The notes: generated from the sequence alone by a model not told the origin. Counted from the stretch's first letter, positions 18,885-29,013 are shown. The stretch: 64,000 nt of DNA from Candidatus Nanopelagicales bacterium (GCA_028687755.1 JAQTZL010000004.1:168401-232400); one strand, 5' to 3'. Program-made: numbers and translations.

Positions 18885-19580
18885 ATGGCGGACATGACAG
18901 CGCAAAAGCGACGATTCCGCTCCATCTTTAAGGCATTGGAACTCCAATACCCGGATGTGAAGTGCGAACTGGACTTCCAAAACCCGCTGCAGCTGCTCGT
19001 CGCGACGATCTTGAGCGCTCAAAGCACTGACGTTCGGGTGAACAAGGTGACCCCTGCATTGTTCGCCAGGTATGGGTCAGCAGAGGATTTTGCTGGAGCC
19101 AAGACGGCTGTCATTGAGGAAATCATCCATCCGGTGGGCTTTTATCGGGCCAAAGCTGCCACCTTGCAAAACATGGGCCAACAACTGTGTGACCGGTTTG
19201 GTGGCGAAGTGCCACAAACCCTCGAAGAACTCGTGACTTTGCCTGGGGTCGGTCGCAAAACTGCGAACGTGGTGCTGGGCGAGGCCTTTGGTTTTCCGGG
19301 AATCACTGTTGATACCCACATGCTGCGGTTATGTAAGCGACTTGGCTGGACGACTGAGACAGATCCGGTGAAAGTTGAACGCGATCTGATGGCACTGTGG
19401 CCAAAGAAAGACTGGACAAAGGCATCACAGTTGGTGATTTGGCATGGACGCCGCCGGTGCCATGCACGCAAACCTGCGTGCGGAGCCTGCACGATCGCCA
19501 AATGGTGCCCTTCGTTTGGTGAAGGCCCTACGGATTCAGAAGCTGCGGAGTTACTCGTGAAAACCATGGGTCGAGCGTGA
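18885..19580 (+). CDS. nth: Endonuclease III (DNA glycosylase/AP lyase)
   Basis: 231 residues. The helix-hairpin-helix [14 protein letters not shown], catalytic aspartate in [10 protein letters not shown] and lysine in the HhH region are present, and a [4Fe-4S] cluster loop [17 protein letters not shown] follows the standard spacing. It removes oxidised pyrimidines and cleaves abasic sites. Same neighbour order (crp, nth, marP) as in M. tuberculosis and Streptomyces. Only 7 bases separate it from marP, so both are likely in one transcript. Confidence 0.95.
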   Translation: MADMTAQKRRFRSIFKALELQYPDVKCELDFQNPLQLLVATILSAQSTDVRVNKVTPALFARYGSAEDFAGAKTAVIEEIIHPVGFYRAKAATLQNMGQQLCDRFGGEVPQTLEELVTLPGVGRKTANVVLGEAFGFPGITVDTHMLRLCKRLGWTTETDPVKVERDLMALWPKKDWTKASQLVIWHGRRRCHARKPACGACTIAKWCPSFGEGPTDSEAAELLVKTMGRA

Positions 19581-19587
19581 AGAATCC

Positions 19588-20778
19588 ATGAGTGTTGTTG
19601 ATTGGGTGCTCGTTGGCGCCGTCATCGTGTTTGCTTGGGCTGGTTGGCGTCAGGGCTTTGTTGCTGGGTTGCTCTCATTTGCCGGCTTCTTGGGTGGCGG
19701 CATCGCTGCAGCACTGCTCCTTCCCGATGTCATTGCTACGTACTTTTCCGAAGGCATTGTTCGTGCGCTTGTGTTGATAGGTGCAGTGCTCATTTGCGCG
19801 CTCATTGGACAAAGTTTGACGTCAATTCTTGGACGCATGCTTCGTGCAGCGATTACCTGGACTCCAGTGAAATACATAGACAACACTGCAGGCGCCGCAC
19901 TAAATGTTTTAGCGCTCGCAGTGATTGTTTGGATCATTGCGACAGCAATCGCAATGCTTCCAGTTTCGCAGACCACCACGATGGTGCAGCAATCGAAAGT
20001 TGTTACTACCCTTGACGCGATCGTGCCAAATCAAGTGCGCGATGTATTCATTCATTTACGTGACGTGGTTGGGCAAGGCTCATTGCCACGTGTGTTTTCG
20101 AGCATCACTGAAGTCGTGGGACCAGATGTCAAGGCGCCAAGAGTCGAGCTCACGACTGAAGCGGCAATTGCTCGTGCCGCACAGTCTGTGGTGCGAGTTT
20201 CAGGCTCAACTGACCTGTGCAAAACAACTCTCACCGGCTCAGGATTTTTTATTGCCGAAGGTGTAGTGCTCACCAATGCGCATGTAGTGGCCGGAGTGAA
20301 TGATCCGCAAGTTGAACTTGGCAATGAGCGTTGGCCTGCAACGGTTGTGTATTTTGACCCAAGGCTTGATGTTGCAGCGTTACAAGTCGATTCGTCATTT
20401 ATTCCCTCATTGAAACTTCAGACAATCCCGCCGATCTCAGGAGACGATGCGGCGGCTATTGGGTACCCCGGTGGAACTGATCTCAAGGTGATTCCAGTGC
20501 GCATCAGAGCGCTCATTGATGCGCGTGGTGACGATATCTACGGAAAGAGTGGCGTTGAACGCCAAGTAATTTCATTCCGAGGCAGTGTTATTCCTGGGGA
20601 TTCCGGTGGTCCGCTTGTGTCAACCAAGGGCGAAGTACTGGGAATGGTGTTTGGTTCAGGAATCAGTAATAAAGCAACGGGCTATGCAATTGCCGCGAGC
20701 GAATTAACTAGCGCAATGGCGGCTGGCATTGCAGGTGAAGCATCGGTTGATACCGGAACGTGCGTGGTTCGAGATTAG
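19588..20778 (+). CDS. marP: MarP-type membrane serine protease (CvpA-like N-terminus)
   Basis: 396 residues, nearly the length of M. tuberculosis MarP (Rv3671c). Four membrane helices in about 1-150 form a colicin V production (CvpA)-like domain. The periplasmic chymotrypsin-like domain has the triad His in LTNAHVV, Asp in DPRLDVAAL and Ser in IPGDSGGPL. Cysteines near TDLCKTT and at the end (DTGTCVV) could form a disulfide. In mycobacteria it keeps internal pH under acid stress by processing a peptidoglycan hydrolase. The same role is inferred here from synteny and architecture. Confidence 0.93.
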   Translation: MSVVDWVLVGAVIVFAWAGWRQGFVAGLLSFAGFLGGGIAAALLLPDVIATYFSEGIVRALVLIGAVLICALIGQSLTSILGRMLRAAITWTPVKYIDNTAGAALNVLALAVIVWIIATAIAMLPVSQTTTMVQQSKVVTTLDAIVPNQVRDVFIHLRDVVGQGSLPRVFSSITEVVGPDVKAPRVELTTEAAIARAAQSVVRVSGSTDLCKTTLTGSGFFIAEGVVLTNAHVVAGVNDPQVELGNERWPATVVYFDPRLDVAALQVDSSFIPSLKLQTIPPISGDDAAAIGYPGGTDLKVIPVRIRALIDARGDDIYGKSGVERQVISFRGSVIPGDSGGPLVSTKGEVLGMVFGSGISNKATGYAIAASELTSAMAAGIAGEASVDTGTCVVRD

Positions 20779-20782
20779 GAAA

Positions 20783-21172
20783 CTACGAAGGGTCTGACTG
20801 GCCGAATGCTTCGGCTGTCTTATTGAGCTCGCGCACTGCGAGTTCTGGCCCCTTGACCTTTTTGGCTTGTGAAACTGCAAGAGCTGAAGTGATGCCGATG
20901 GCGATCAAAATAATCAATGAAACAATGCCGAAAGCGGCCCAGGTTTGTAGCCCCATTTGCTGAAGACCGTATGCAAGCGTGAAAAGCAGAAACAGGATTG
21001 CAAGAGGCAGCAGGATCAGCGCGGTGATGCCTAAAGCGGTAGCAGCGGTGATGGCTTTTTTCGACGCCTGCATTTCTGCTTTTGCGAGCGCCAATTGAGC
21101 AGAAGCAAGGCGCTTGGCATCCGTGACTGTCTTTGAGATCAGTTGACCGATGCTTGGTTGATTGTCAGGCAT
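20783..21172 (-). CDS. Holin-superfamily-III-like membrane protein (YqjE type)
   Basis: 129 residues: a charged N-terminal helix (DAKRLASAQLALAKAEMQASKK), two membrane helices (about 42-68 and 76-100), and a charged tail. This is the pattern of Phage_holin_3_6/YqjE-like proteins, which are ordinary chromosomal membrane proteins in actinobacteria and not a sign of prophage. It sits at this position, between marP and nhaA, in related genomes. Function unknown. Four bases separate its end from convergent marP. Confidence 0.8.
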   Translation of the reverse strand: MPDNQPSIGQLISKTVTDAKRLASAQLALAKAEMQASKKAITAATALGITALILLPLAILFLLFTLAYGLQQMGLQTWAAFGIVSLIILIAIGITSALAVSQAKKVKGPELAVRELNKTAEAFGQSDPS

Positions 21173-21220
21173 AAGAAGAGGCTAGCGCGTGGTGCGTGCG
21201 GATCTCAATTCTCCGGCGGC

Positions 21221-22456
21221 CTATTGGTCAACTTCCTCGAGTTCGGCCAGTGCCGCATAGGCGCGCCCTCGGCGGCGGAGTGCGATTGCAGCAAGGATTG
21301 CTGCTGCTACCGAAGCGACGAGCACGGCTAACTTCGCCGAGCTGAGGTCAGTGCCTGTGAAGCTGAGTTCAGCAATCAGGAGTGCGACGGTAAAGCCAAT
21401 CCCACCCAGCAGTCCCACGGCGAAAATATCGAGCCAGCGCAAGGATGAACTCAGCGATGCCTTTGTGAATCGGGCGACTAGCCAGGAAGTGCAAAAAATG
21501 CCGATGGGCTTACCGATGACTAAACCAAGGATCACGCCGATGGCTACGGGTGAGCTGATTGACGTCCACACTCCGATGGAGCGCACATCAACGCCAGCGG
21601 CAACTAGTGCGAAGAGTGGAACGCAGATGCCAGCACTCAATGGGTGAATGCGATGAGCAACACGGTCAGCCGGGGATTGGGTTTCACCTGGATCGAGCCG
21701 CACGCGGGTGAGGAGGCCTAACGCGACCCCGGCAACTGTTGCGTGCACGCCGCTGTTGAGCATGAAGACCCAAGTCAGCAAACCAAGTGGTACATATAGC
21801 CAGGCAGTGCGCACGCGTTGACGTTGCGCGATCGCGTACGCAACGCAGCACAGTACGGAGAGCGCAAGCCAACTCAACGCAATCTTGTCGGTATAAAAGA
21901 CCGCGATAACGAGAATCGCGCCAAGGTCATCCACAACTGCGAGAGTCAACAGAAATGCGCGAAGTGCGATCGGAAGGTTTTTACCAACAACAGCAAGCAC
22001 TGCCAATGCAAATGCGATATCGGTGGCCATCGGGGTTCCCCAGCCACCAGGAACACCTTGTGGAGCAGAAATATTGATGATCACGAAGATCACCGCAGGA
22101 ACAAGCATCCCTCCGATGGCCGCTGCTACGGGAACGGCGGCTTTACGCACATTCGACAACGATCCAAGAACGAGTTCATGTTTGAGTTCAAGGCCAATCA
22201 CAAAGAAGAACACCGCAAGTAAGCCATCTGATGCCCATTGGGCCACTGAAAGATGTAAATGCCAAAAGTTTGGACCAAACTCAAAGTTCACAAAACTTTG
22301 ATAGCTACTTCCCCAGGGAGCGTTAGCCCACACCAAGGCGATCGCTGCAGCAACCAGCAGCAAAATGCCACCGAAGGTTTCATCACGCAGCCGTTCTCGA
22401 ATGTAACCACGCTCTGGCAGCGATAACCGACCGAGCAACACTGTCGGTTGCAACAT
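21221..22456 (-). CDS. nhaA: Na+/H+ antiporter NhaA
   Basis: 411 residues with about twelve membrane segments. The ion-binding aspartate pair is visible in LAVVDDLGAILVIAVFYT, and the assembly of antiparallel broken helices in ATDIAFALAVLAVVGK. It exchanges sodium for protons to control pH and sodium. Its stop is two bases from acs, whose gene lies upstream in the same direction, so acs-nhaA may be one transcript, an order also found in Streptomyces. Confidence 0.95.
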   Translation of the reverse strand: MLQPTVLLGRLSLPERGYIRERLRDETFGGILLLVAAAIALVWANAPWGSSYQSFVNFEFGPNFWHLHLSVAQWASDGLLAVFFFVIGLELKHELVLGSLSNVRKAAVPVAAAIGGMLVPAVIFVIINISAPQGVPGGWGTPMATDIAFALAVLAVVGKNLPIALRAFLLTLAVVDDLGAILVIAVFYTDKIALSWLALSVLCCVAYAIAQRQRVRTAWLYVPLGLLTWVFMLNSGVHATVAGVALGLLTRVRLDPGETQSPADRVAHRIHPLSAGICVPLFALVAAGVDVRSIGVWTSISSPVAIGVILGLVIGKPIGIFCTSWLVARFTKASLSSSLRWLDIFAVGLLGGIGFTVALLIAELSFTGTDLSSAKLAVLVASVAAAILAAIALRRRGRAYAALAELEEVDQ

Positions 22457-22458
22457 GA

Positions 22459-24411
22459 TTAGTCCTCGCTCGCACCCTGTGAAAGACCTGAAGCAATCAG
22501 GTTCATCACTGTTGGATCTGCAAGCGTAGTTGCATCTCCAAGGTCACGATGCTCAGCAACGTCACGAAGTAAGCGACGCATGATTTTGCCAGAACGAGTC
22601 TTCGGTAGCTCAGCCACGATCATGATCTGGCGAGGCTTAGCAATTGGGCCAATCTCGTGAGCAACGTGGTTGCGAAGTTCAGTCACGAGCTCTGGGCCAT
22701 CTTCAAAGCCGCCGCGCAAAATCACGAACGCAACAATGCCTTGGCCAGTGCGCTCATCTTCGGCGCCAACTACTGCTGCTTCAGCAACCTTTGGATGGGA
22801 CACCAGCGCTGACTCGACTTCTGTAGTGGAGAGGCGGTGACCGGAAACATTCATCACGTCATCAACGCGGCCAAGGACCCAGATCGCGCCATCGCTATCG
22901 AGCTTTGAACCGTCACCTGCGAAATAAGTATCTGGCCAGCGTGACCAATAGGTTTCGACGTAACGCTCATTGTCGCCCCAAATGCCACGCAACATTGCCG
23001 GCCACGGCTGGGTCAACACTAGGTACCCACCCGAACCTGGTTGTACCGGAACGCCTTCGTCGTCAACAACTTTTGCACTGATGCCCGGGATTGGGCCCAT
23101 GGCCGAACCTGGCTTACAGGCTGTGATGCCTGGTACTGGAGCGATCATGATGCCGCCAGTTTCTGTTTGCCACCAGGTATCAACGATTGGACAGTTGTTA
23201 TTACCGATGACTTCGCGGTACCACATCCATGCTTCTGGATTAATGGGTTCACCAACAGAACCAAGCAGACGAAGGGAGGAAAGATCTTTGCTCTTAGGGA
23301 GATCATCCCCCCACTTCATGCAGGTGCGAATTGCCGTTGGAGCGGTGTACAGAATGGAAACCTTGTGACGCTCAATGATGTCCCACCAGCGATCGCGTGC
23401 AGGTGAATCTGGTGTGCCTTCATAAATCACTTGGGTAACGCGGTTTGCAAGTGGACCGTACGTGACATAAGAGTGGCCAGTGATCCAGCCAATGTCTGCC
23501 GTGCACCAATACACGTCAGTGTCAGGCTTGAGATCGAAAATCACGCGGTGCGTGTAAGAGGTTTGCACCAAGTAGCCACCCGTGGTGTGCAGGATTCCCT
23601 TTGGTTTGCCTGTCGTTCCCGAGGTGTAAAGAATAAAGAGTGGATGCTCGCTGTCGAAACTTTCTGGAACGTGAACGTCTGATTGACGGTCAACAACTTC
23701 GTGCCACCACAAATCACGATCCGCATTCCAAGCAACGTCATCACCTGTGCGCTTGACGACCAACACATTGCGAATCGGAGTTTCGCCTTCGAGAGCCTCA
23801 TCAACCGCGGGCTTTAACGGCATTGAAGTACCGCGGCGGAACTGACCATCTGCAGTGATGACGAGTGCTGCTTGCGCATCTTCAATGCGACTTTGTAATG
23901 CAGTTGCGGAGAAGCCCGCAAACACCACAGAGTGAGTTGCTCCAATTCGTGCGCATGCCAACATTGCGATGACTGCCTCAGGAATCATTGGCAGGTAGAT
24001 CATCACGCGATCGCCTGTTTTGATGCCAAGTTCAATCAATGCATTCGCAGCCTTGCTCACTTCTTGCTGTAGATCTGCATACGTGATGTCACGACGGTCC
24101 CCTGGTTCGCCTTCGAAGCGAAGCGCAACCTGTGCGCCATAACCGTCTTCAACGTGACGGTCCACGCAGTTGTAGGCAATGTTGAGTTTGCCGCCGACAA
24201 ACCATTTGGCAAATGGAGCATCGCTCCAGTCGAGAACCTCGGTATATGGCGTGCTCCAAGAAATGTGCTGAGCCTGCTCATCCCAAAAACCCAGGGGATC
24301 GGTGGCTGCAGCTTCAAAGATCCCTGGTTGCGCGTTGGCCTGTGCGGCAAATGCGGCTGATGGTGGGAATAGGCGATCTTCGGTGCCGAGGTTGGCAAGG
24401 GTTTCACTCAT
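22459..24411 (-). CDS. acs: Acetyl-CoA synthetase (AMP-forming)
   Basis: 650 residues. The adenylate-forming signature [41 protein letters not shown] and the C-terminal acetylatable lysine in [15 protein letters not shown] are all present. It turns acetate, ATP and CoA into acetyl-CoA. The lysine is a known target of reversible acetylation in this family, which in actinobacteria can be controlled by cAMP; crp nearby fits this but is not proof. ATG 24411 lacks a strong ribosome site. Confidence 0.97.
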   Translation of the reverse strand: MSETLANLGTEDRLFPPSAAFAAQANAQPGIFEAAATDPLGFWDEQAQHISWSTPYTEVLDWSDAPFAKWFVGGKLNIAYNCVDRHVEDGYGAQVALRFEGEPGDRRDITYADLQQEVSKAANALIELGIKTGDRVMIYLPMIPEAVIAMLACARIGATHSVVFAGFSATALQSRIEDAQAALVITADGQFRRGTSMPLKPAVDEALEGETPIRNVLVVKRTGDDVAWNADRDLWWHEVVDRQSDVHVPESFDSEHPLFILYTSGTTGKPKGILHTTGGYLVQTSYTHRVIFDLKPDTDVYWCTADIGWITGHSYVTYGPLANRVTQVIYEGTPDSPARDRWWDIIERHKVSILYTAPTAIRTCMKWGDDLPKSKDLSSLRLLGSVGEPINPEAWMWYREVIGNNNCPIVDTWWQTETGGIMIAPVPGITACKPGSAMGPIPGISAKVVDDEGVPVQPGSGGYLVLTQPWPAMLRGIWGDNERYVETYWSRWPDTYFAGDGSKLDSDGAIWVLGRVDDVMNVSGHRLSTTEVESALVSHPKVAEAAVVGAEDERTGQGIVAFVILRGGFEDGPELVTELRNHVAHEIGPIAKPRQIMIVAELPKTRSGKIMRRLLRDVAEHRDLGDATTLADPTVMNLIASGLSQGASED

Positions 24412-24455
24412 AGGTGTACCTAATCATGCTTCGAGCAGGCGCGGCAGGAGGTTGA

Positions 24456-25226
24456 TCACAGGGTGACAGCAGCTGCGCCAACAGCGCAGCACGCAGCAAA
24501 CCAAATCACTGACTCGGCGACGCCTTCAACGCTTCCCGTGCCGTAATTCTTGATCGCCTGTACGTAGGCAGGTCGTCCCGTCTCAACAAAGCCATGCTCA
24601 GGAATGGTGAATGGAGACGGGTCCAGGCCACGCTCTGCCATGACGCAGCGCACGAGGGCGCGGCCAACAAGACCAGAGCCCCAAGTAAACGGCCGCATCC
24701 ACAGGATTTCGTTATGGACGAAGGCCGCGGTGAGTAGAGCGGGCAGATCGGTTCGTCGAGTCACAAGACTTGAAAGTGCCATGAGGCTAGGTGCGAGGGC
24801 AGAAACATCAGGAAGTGATCCGATCTTCAATGGATCGTCAGCTTCATCGTTAGTGCGCGGGCGGCCAAGAGTGTCAGCAGGAGCAAAGCCTGAAGCAGTG
24901 AGTGCATGCAGATGCGCGATGACCTGCAGGGGAGCCTTGCCCCAGGTATCAACCTGGCCAGGGATGGATGAAGTGAGCAACAGTGTGCTTCCCAAGACTC
25001 TGCCCATGGGTGAGTCATCGGGCATCACAAGATCTGCACCTTCAATCGTTGCTGATGCGCGGGCTCCTCGCTCAACTGAGGCGGCTGCAACATCGTTTGC
25101 AGCTGCGCGAATATCTCGACGCCACAGCACTGCATCAATGTCGTCTCGCGCTGCAGTGAGTGCAGTGTTGACGTCATCGCGTTTAAGAAGTGCATCAATG
25201 AATGCGGGTTGGAAAACTTGGCTCAC
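24456..25226 (-). CDS. Fic-like protein with degenerate active site
   Basis: 256 residues. The middle and C-terminal part aligns with Fic proteins: HNEILWMRPFTWGSGLVGR takes the place of the catalytic HPFxDGNGR, with the histidine, acidic residue and asparagine replaced by R, W and S. An N-terminal SATIEGADL resembles the inhibitory (S/T)xxxE(G/N) helix. Thus the fold looks kept while AMP transfer is probably lost. Streptomyces has a protein of this kind at the same place, often labelled oxidoreductase. GTG 25226 has TAGTGT 7 bases upstream, which suggests a leaderless transcript. Function unknown. Confidence 0.7.
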   Translation of the reverse strand: MSQVFQPAFIDALLKRDDVNTALTAARDDIDAVLWRRDIRAAANDVAAASVERGARASATIEGADLVMPDDSPMGRVLGSTLLLTSSIPGQVDTWGKAPLQVIAHLHALTASGFAPADTLGRPRTNDEADDPLKIGSLPDVSALAPSLMALSSLVTRRTDLPALLTAAFVHNEILWMRPFTWGSGLVGRALVRCVMAERGLDPSPFTIPEHGFVETGRPAYVQAIKNYGTGSVEGVAESVIWFAACCAVGAAAVTL

Positions 25227-25233
25227 GGTTTCG

Positions 25234-25239
25234 ACACTA
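25234..25239 (-). promoter_or_regulatory. -10 box TAGTGT for the Fic-like gene
   Basis: TAGTGT (minus strand) lies 7 bases before GTG 25226; no ribosome site is present. Leaderless start inferred. Confidence 0.45.
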
Positions 25240-25247
25240 CCGATGGC

Positions 25248-26036
25248 TTACGAGGCTGCTCGAGTGCGGGTCATGCGACGGATGACATACCAAGTAACGC
25301 CAATCACCGCAGCGCCAAGAGCAACGCTTGTTCCGGTGACTGCAATTTGCTTGGTGTGATTGCGCAAGGCAACAGGCTTGGCGAAATCCATGATTGGCCA
25401 TTCGCGATCAACAGCAACTTCACGCAGCTCATCATCGGGATTCACTGCAACAGGGTGGCCAACAATTTCCATCATCGGTAAGTCAGTTTGGGAATCGCTG
25501 TATGCGTAGCATTCATCAAGGTCATAACCACGCTCGAGCGCGAGCTCTTGAATCGCGAGTGCCTTATTTGGACCGTAGGCAAAGAATTCCAGTTGGCCCG
25601 TGTAGCGGCCATTCTCAATCTGAGCACGGGTTGCGATCGTGTGGTCAACGCCCAAGCGAGCACCAATGGGCTCAACCATGTCGCTACCTGAAGATGACAC
25701 GATCACGATCTCGTGCCCGGCAGCGCGATGCTCAGCAATGAGATCAACGGCTTCTTGGTAGACCATCGGATCAATAATTTCGTCGAGAGTTTCGGCAACG
25801 ATTGCTTGCACCGACTCAACATCCCAACCGGTAACCAAATTGGAAACGTAGGTGCGCATCTGCTCCATGAGTTCGTGATCTGCACCTGAAGTGACAAATA
25901 CGAGTTGGGCGTAAGCACTACGGAGTACTTCGCGTCGGCTAATTAGTCCGCCTTTGAAAAACGGGCGCGCAAAGGCGAAGGCACTCGACTTGGCCAAAAT
26001 GGTTTTGTCGAGGTCAAAGAAGGCAGCCGTCGACAT
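25248..26036 (-). CDS. HAD-superfamily (SerB-like, IB) phosphatase with C-terminal membrane helix
   Basis: 262 residues. HAD motif I FFDLDKTIL, motif II VIVSSSGSDM, and motif III/IV AYSDSQTDLPMMEIVG are complete. A hydrophobic segment near the end (VALGAAVIGVTWYVI) followed by basic residues should anchor it to the membrane with the catalytic domain in the cytoplasm. HAD-IB members of this kind sit beside the Tad-type cluster in Streptomyces and Mycobacterium (Rv3661). The start ATG 26036 is preceded by TACCGT with a 7-base gap. The substrate is unknown. Confidence 0.88.
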   Translation of the reverse strand: MSTAAFFDLDKTILAKSSAFAFARPFFKGGLISRREVLRSAYAQLVFVTSGADHELMEQMRTYVSNLVTGWDVESVQAIVAETLDEIIDPMVYQEAVDLIAEHRAAGHEIVIVSSSGSDMVEPIGARLGVDHTIATRAQIENGRYTGQLEFFAYGPNKALAIQELALERGYDLDECYAYSDSQTDLPMMEIVGHPVAVNPDDELREVAVDREWPIMDFAKPVALRNHTKQIAVTGTSVALGAAVIGVTWYVIRRMTRTRAAS

Positions 26037-26043
26037 AAAGGTC

Positions 26044-26049
26044 ACGGTA
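26044..26049 (-). promoter_or_regulatory. -10 box TACCGT for the HAD phosphatase gene
   Basis: TACCGT (minus strand) lies 7 bases before ATG 26036, with no ribosome site; leaderless start inferred. Confidence 0.5.
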
Positions 26050-26144
26050 CTGCAGATATCCACAGGCTCCCAAACACCGAGCTTCATCCACAGATCGCCT
26101 TTTCGCACTGGATTTCAGACAAGCTGAGAGTTCAAGGTCTAGCT

Positions 26145-27194
26145 ATGACCAGACCAGTACTTGCTACGGCAGACCCAATTGTGATTGACCACGTTCGCTC
26201 CTTAGCTGCCGCTGGGAACACGGAAGTTGAGGTCGTGAATTCATTGCTCACTCTTGGCTCGTGTTGGTCAGGGGATCGGCTGCTTCTCCTTGGCAGTGAT
26301 TTCATCGACGCAGCACAAGCGTTAGGTAAGCGGCGCAACATGGCGGTGGTGACCTGGCAATTCGATACGCAGGCGGCAATTCCAGCCGAGCTGTGGCAGC
26401 GAGCATTGATTATTGGCGCAGAGCATGTTGTCGCGCTGCCACAGGCTGATGACTGGTTGGCGGAAAGGCTCACACCTGCCGCCGTGGTGCCAGGCAGGTC
26501 GGCTCGCGTGTTAGCAATCGGTGGCGTCTGTGGCGGTGCAGGTGCCTCAACTTGTGCGGTTGGCATTGCCGTAGCAGCACAACAGGCCGGACATGGCGTC
26601 TTGCTCGTTGACGCGGATCTCTCAGGTGGCGGGCTTGATCTCCTTCTTGGTGCTGAAGCGCAACCGGGAGTCCGATGGCCTGAGTTGGCATTGACCAGTG
26701 GGCGCATGAGCGCAGAAACGTTGATCCCAGCACTTCCAACTCCACATGGCATTTCGCTGATTTCTGCTTCGCGAGATTCTCAGGCGAGCCCAACCTCAGC
26801 GGCTTGGCTTTCCATTCTTGAATGCGCGGCGCATACCTTTGATGTTGTCGTGATTGACCTAGGCCGAAATGAACTTCCACAAGATGTACGTACCTTCTTG
26901 AACCAACTCAACACACCTGTGTGGTGGATGGTTCCCACGCGTATACGAGCTGTGGCCGCTGCCTCGGCAGTACTCGAGCGAGCATCAACTTCTTGGGGCA
27001 ATCAAGAAATCATTGTGCGCAAAGTCGATCGAAGTATGAATGTCAATGATGTCGGACGAGCACTAGGCAAGTCTGTGTACGCGAGCATCGCTGAAGACGC
27101 CAAAGTGATGACGGCTGCGGAGCAAGGGCTACTTGCGAAAGGAACCTTTGCAAAAACGTGCGACCAATTGTTTCGCGGGTGGTGGGCTACATGA
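26145..27194 (+). CDS. CpaE/TadZ-like (Ssd type) ATPase-fold protein of the pilus cluster
   Basis: 349 residues: a receiver-like N-terminal half and a MinD/ParA-like C-terminal half. The P-loop reads GGVCGGAGASTCAVG and lacks the usual lysine(s), a known trait of the septum-site-determining-like (Ssd, Rv3660c) proteins in this cluster; VLLVDADLSGGGLDLLLG and VVVIDLGRNELP are the later MinD-like motifs. It probably positions the pilus machine at the cell pole or septum. AAGG lies 6-7 bases before ATG 26145. The stop overlaps the next gene by ATGA. Confidence 0.85.
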   Translation: MTRPVLATADPIVIDHVRSLAAAGNTEVEVVNSLLTLGSCWSGDRLLLLGSDFIDAAQALGKRRNMAVVTWQFDTQAAIPAELWQRALIIGAEHVVALPQADDWLAERLTPAAVVPGRSARVLAIGGVCGGAGASTCAVGIAVAAQQAGHGVLLVDADLSGGGLDLLLGAEAQPGVRWPELALTSGRMSAETLIPALPTPHGISLISASRDSQASPTSAAWLSILECAAHTFDVVVIDLGRNELPQDVRTFLNQLNTPVWWMVPTRIRAVAAASAVLERASTSWGNQEIIVRKVDRSMNVNDVGRALGKSVYASIAEDAKVMTAAEQGLLAKGTFAKTCDQLFRGWWAT

Positions 27195-28330
27195 AACTTG
27201 CCGATCGCGTGCGCTCCCGATTGGTAGCGAGTCAAAGTGAAGCAACTCAAGCTGGCGTAGCAGCAGCGCTTCGAGATGAAGGCATTGTCCTTGGCGATGG
27301 CGCAATTCTTTCACTCGTTACCGAGCTACAACGGGAGTATCTAGGAGCAGGCATCTTGGAACCGCTCTTGCAAGAAACGGAAGTAACCGACGTACTTGTG
27401 AATGGACCAGAGCAGATTTGGATTGATCGCGGCCATGGCCTCGAGCAAATGCCGTTGTCCTTTACGTCGGATCAGGACGTGCGCGCTTTGGCTCAGCGTT
27501 TAGCAAGTCAGGCCGGGCGCAGGCTTGACGACGCGCATCCATTTATCGACGTGCGCATGGGCTCGGGCATCCGCCTACATGCGGCAATCCCACCAATAGC
27601 AATTGATGGCACCGTGATCTCATTGCGTTTACCTAGACGCCAACCATTCACTTTGGATGAGCTCGTTGGCCGAGGTGCCATCGATGAACATGCAAGTGCT
27701 TGGTTGCGGACGTTGATCGACACAAAGTTGTCGTTCTTGATCAGTGGTGGCACTGGCACGGGAAAAACAACAATCTTGTCGGCATTACTTGGGCTCATTC
27801 CCGCTAATGAACGCATCGTGATCGTTGAAGACTCAGCAGAGTTGAACCCAGATCATCCACACGTGGTTCGGTTGCAATCACGCATCGCAAACATTGAAGG
27901 TGCTGGGGCGATAGCAATGCGAGATCTCGTAAGACAAACGCTTCGAATGCGCCCTGACCGCATCGTCGTAGGCGAAGTTCGAGGCGCTGAAGTTGTTGAG
28001 TTGCTTTCGGCGCTGAACACCGGGCATGAGGGCGGCTGCGGAACGGTGCATGCGAATTCAGCTATCGATGTTCCTGCGCGAATTGAAGCGTTAGGGCTCA
28101 CAGCTGGTCTTGATCGTTCTGCTGTGCATGCGCTCCTAGCTGCAGGCTTGGATGCAGTAGTCCATCTGGAACGAAACTCGTCAGGGAGACGGCACGTTCA
28201 AGGAATTTATGTGGGGAACATAAATGATCATCGTGAATTCGAACTCACACCCGCGCTGGAGTTCATCAATGGTGCCTATGTTGAACACCCTGCAATTCGT
28301 GCACTTGGAGCGCGAGCAGGTTCGTTGTGA
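27191..28330 (+). CDS. CpaF/TadA-type secretion ATPase
   Basis: 379 residues. Walker A ISGGTGTGKTTIL, Walker B region VVGEVRGAEVVELLSALNTGH and the catalytic histidine box GCGTVHANSA define a type II/IV secretion ATPase; the N-terminal domain has VTDVLVNGPEQIWID. It powers assembly of the Flp-type pilus encoded downstream. ATG 27191 is set by the ATGA overlap with the CpaE-like gene; a frame opening at 27158 is less likely. Overlaps the TadB-like gene by GTGA. Confidence 0.93.
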   Translation: MKLADRVRSRLVASQSEATQAGVAAALRDEGIVLGDGAILSLVTELQREYLGAGILEPLLQETEVTDVLVNGPEQIWIDRGHGLEQMPLSFTSDQDVRALAQRLASQAGRRLDDAHPFIDVRMGSGIRLHAAIPPIAIDGTVISLRLPRRQPFTLDELVGRGAIDEHASAWLRTLIDTKLSFLISGGTGTGKTTILSALLGLIPANERIVIVEDSAELNPDHPHVVRLQSRIANIEGAGAIAMRDLVRQTLRMRPDRIVVGEVRGAEVVELLSALNTGHEGGCGTVHANSAIDVPARIEALGLTAGLDRSAVHALLAAGLDAVVHLERNSSGRRHVQGIYVGNINDHREFELTPALEFINGAYVEHPAIRALGARAGSL

Positions 28331-29013
28331 ATCTCGTAATAGCAACGCTCCTTGGGACCGCAGTGGCAGTTTGGGTTGCACCTTGGTCATCGATGCGTCT
28401 TGCATCCCTCAATCTTTCTCGAGCAGATGAGTGGCATACAGCAGTTCTGGATGTCCTTCGCAAACGAATGCGACGCTCAGTGCAACGCCAGCTTGATGCA
28501 AGGGCAGTGATTGATTCGCTGGCAGCGTTTGAGATGGAACTGAGATCTGGGCAATCGCCCAGTTCGGCATTGGTGTTGGCAGCGAGTGCACCACCCATTT
28601 GGCCCGCTGCATTGAGCGCGGTGGGAATGCAAGGCGATGTTGCCCAGGCTCTTGTGGTTGATGCCCAACGACATCCAGATTTAGGGCAACTAGCTGCTTG
28701 CTGGCTCGTGGCATCGAACTCGGGTAGCGGAATGAGCGCTGCTGTTGAACGAATGATTCATGGGTTGCGTGAAAATGAAGAACTGCGGAACACCTTGCAG
28801 GGCGAACTTGCAGGACCGCGGGCAACTGCAGCTGTACTGCGTTGGCTTCCACTCATCGGGCTTCTCATGGGCATTGCGATGGGGGCCGATCCAATTGGGT
28901 GGCTCTTGGGTAGTCCCCTAGGAATTGTGTGCCTCGTTTTGGGCGTAACTCTGTCGATTCTCGGGTCGCTTTGGTCACGGCGGATGGTGCGCGCCGTGGA
29001 GGAGCTTTTGTGA
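28327..29013 (+). CDS. TadB-like inner membrane platform protein
   Basis: 228 residues with membrane helices at the start (about 4-22) and end (about 165-210) and a type II secretion F-like cytoplasmic region between them, seen in FEMELRSGQSPSSALVLAA and SGSGMSAAVERMIHGLREN. Together with the next gene it should form the membrane platform that the ATPase drives. GTG 28327 overlaps the ATPase stop; its own stop overlaps the next start. Shorter than classical TadB (about 320), as is usual for the actinobacterial reduced cluster. Confidence 0.85.
   Translation: MNLVIATLLGTAVAVWVAPWSSMRLASLNLSRADEWHTAVLDVLRKRMRRSVQRQLDARAVIDSLAAFEMELRSGQSPSSALVLAASAPPIWPAALSAVGMQGDVAQALVVDAQRHPDLGQLAACWLVASNSGSGMSAAVERMIHGLRENEELRNTLQGELAGPRATAAVLRWLPLIGLLMGIAMGADPIGWLLGSPLGIVCLVLGVTLSILGSLWSRRMVRAVEELL

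Noticed and set aside
20783..21172. Prophage remnant because of holin-like protein
   Set aside because: The YqjE/holin-III-like family is chromosomal in actinobacteria and no other phage gene is near.
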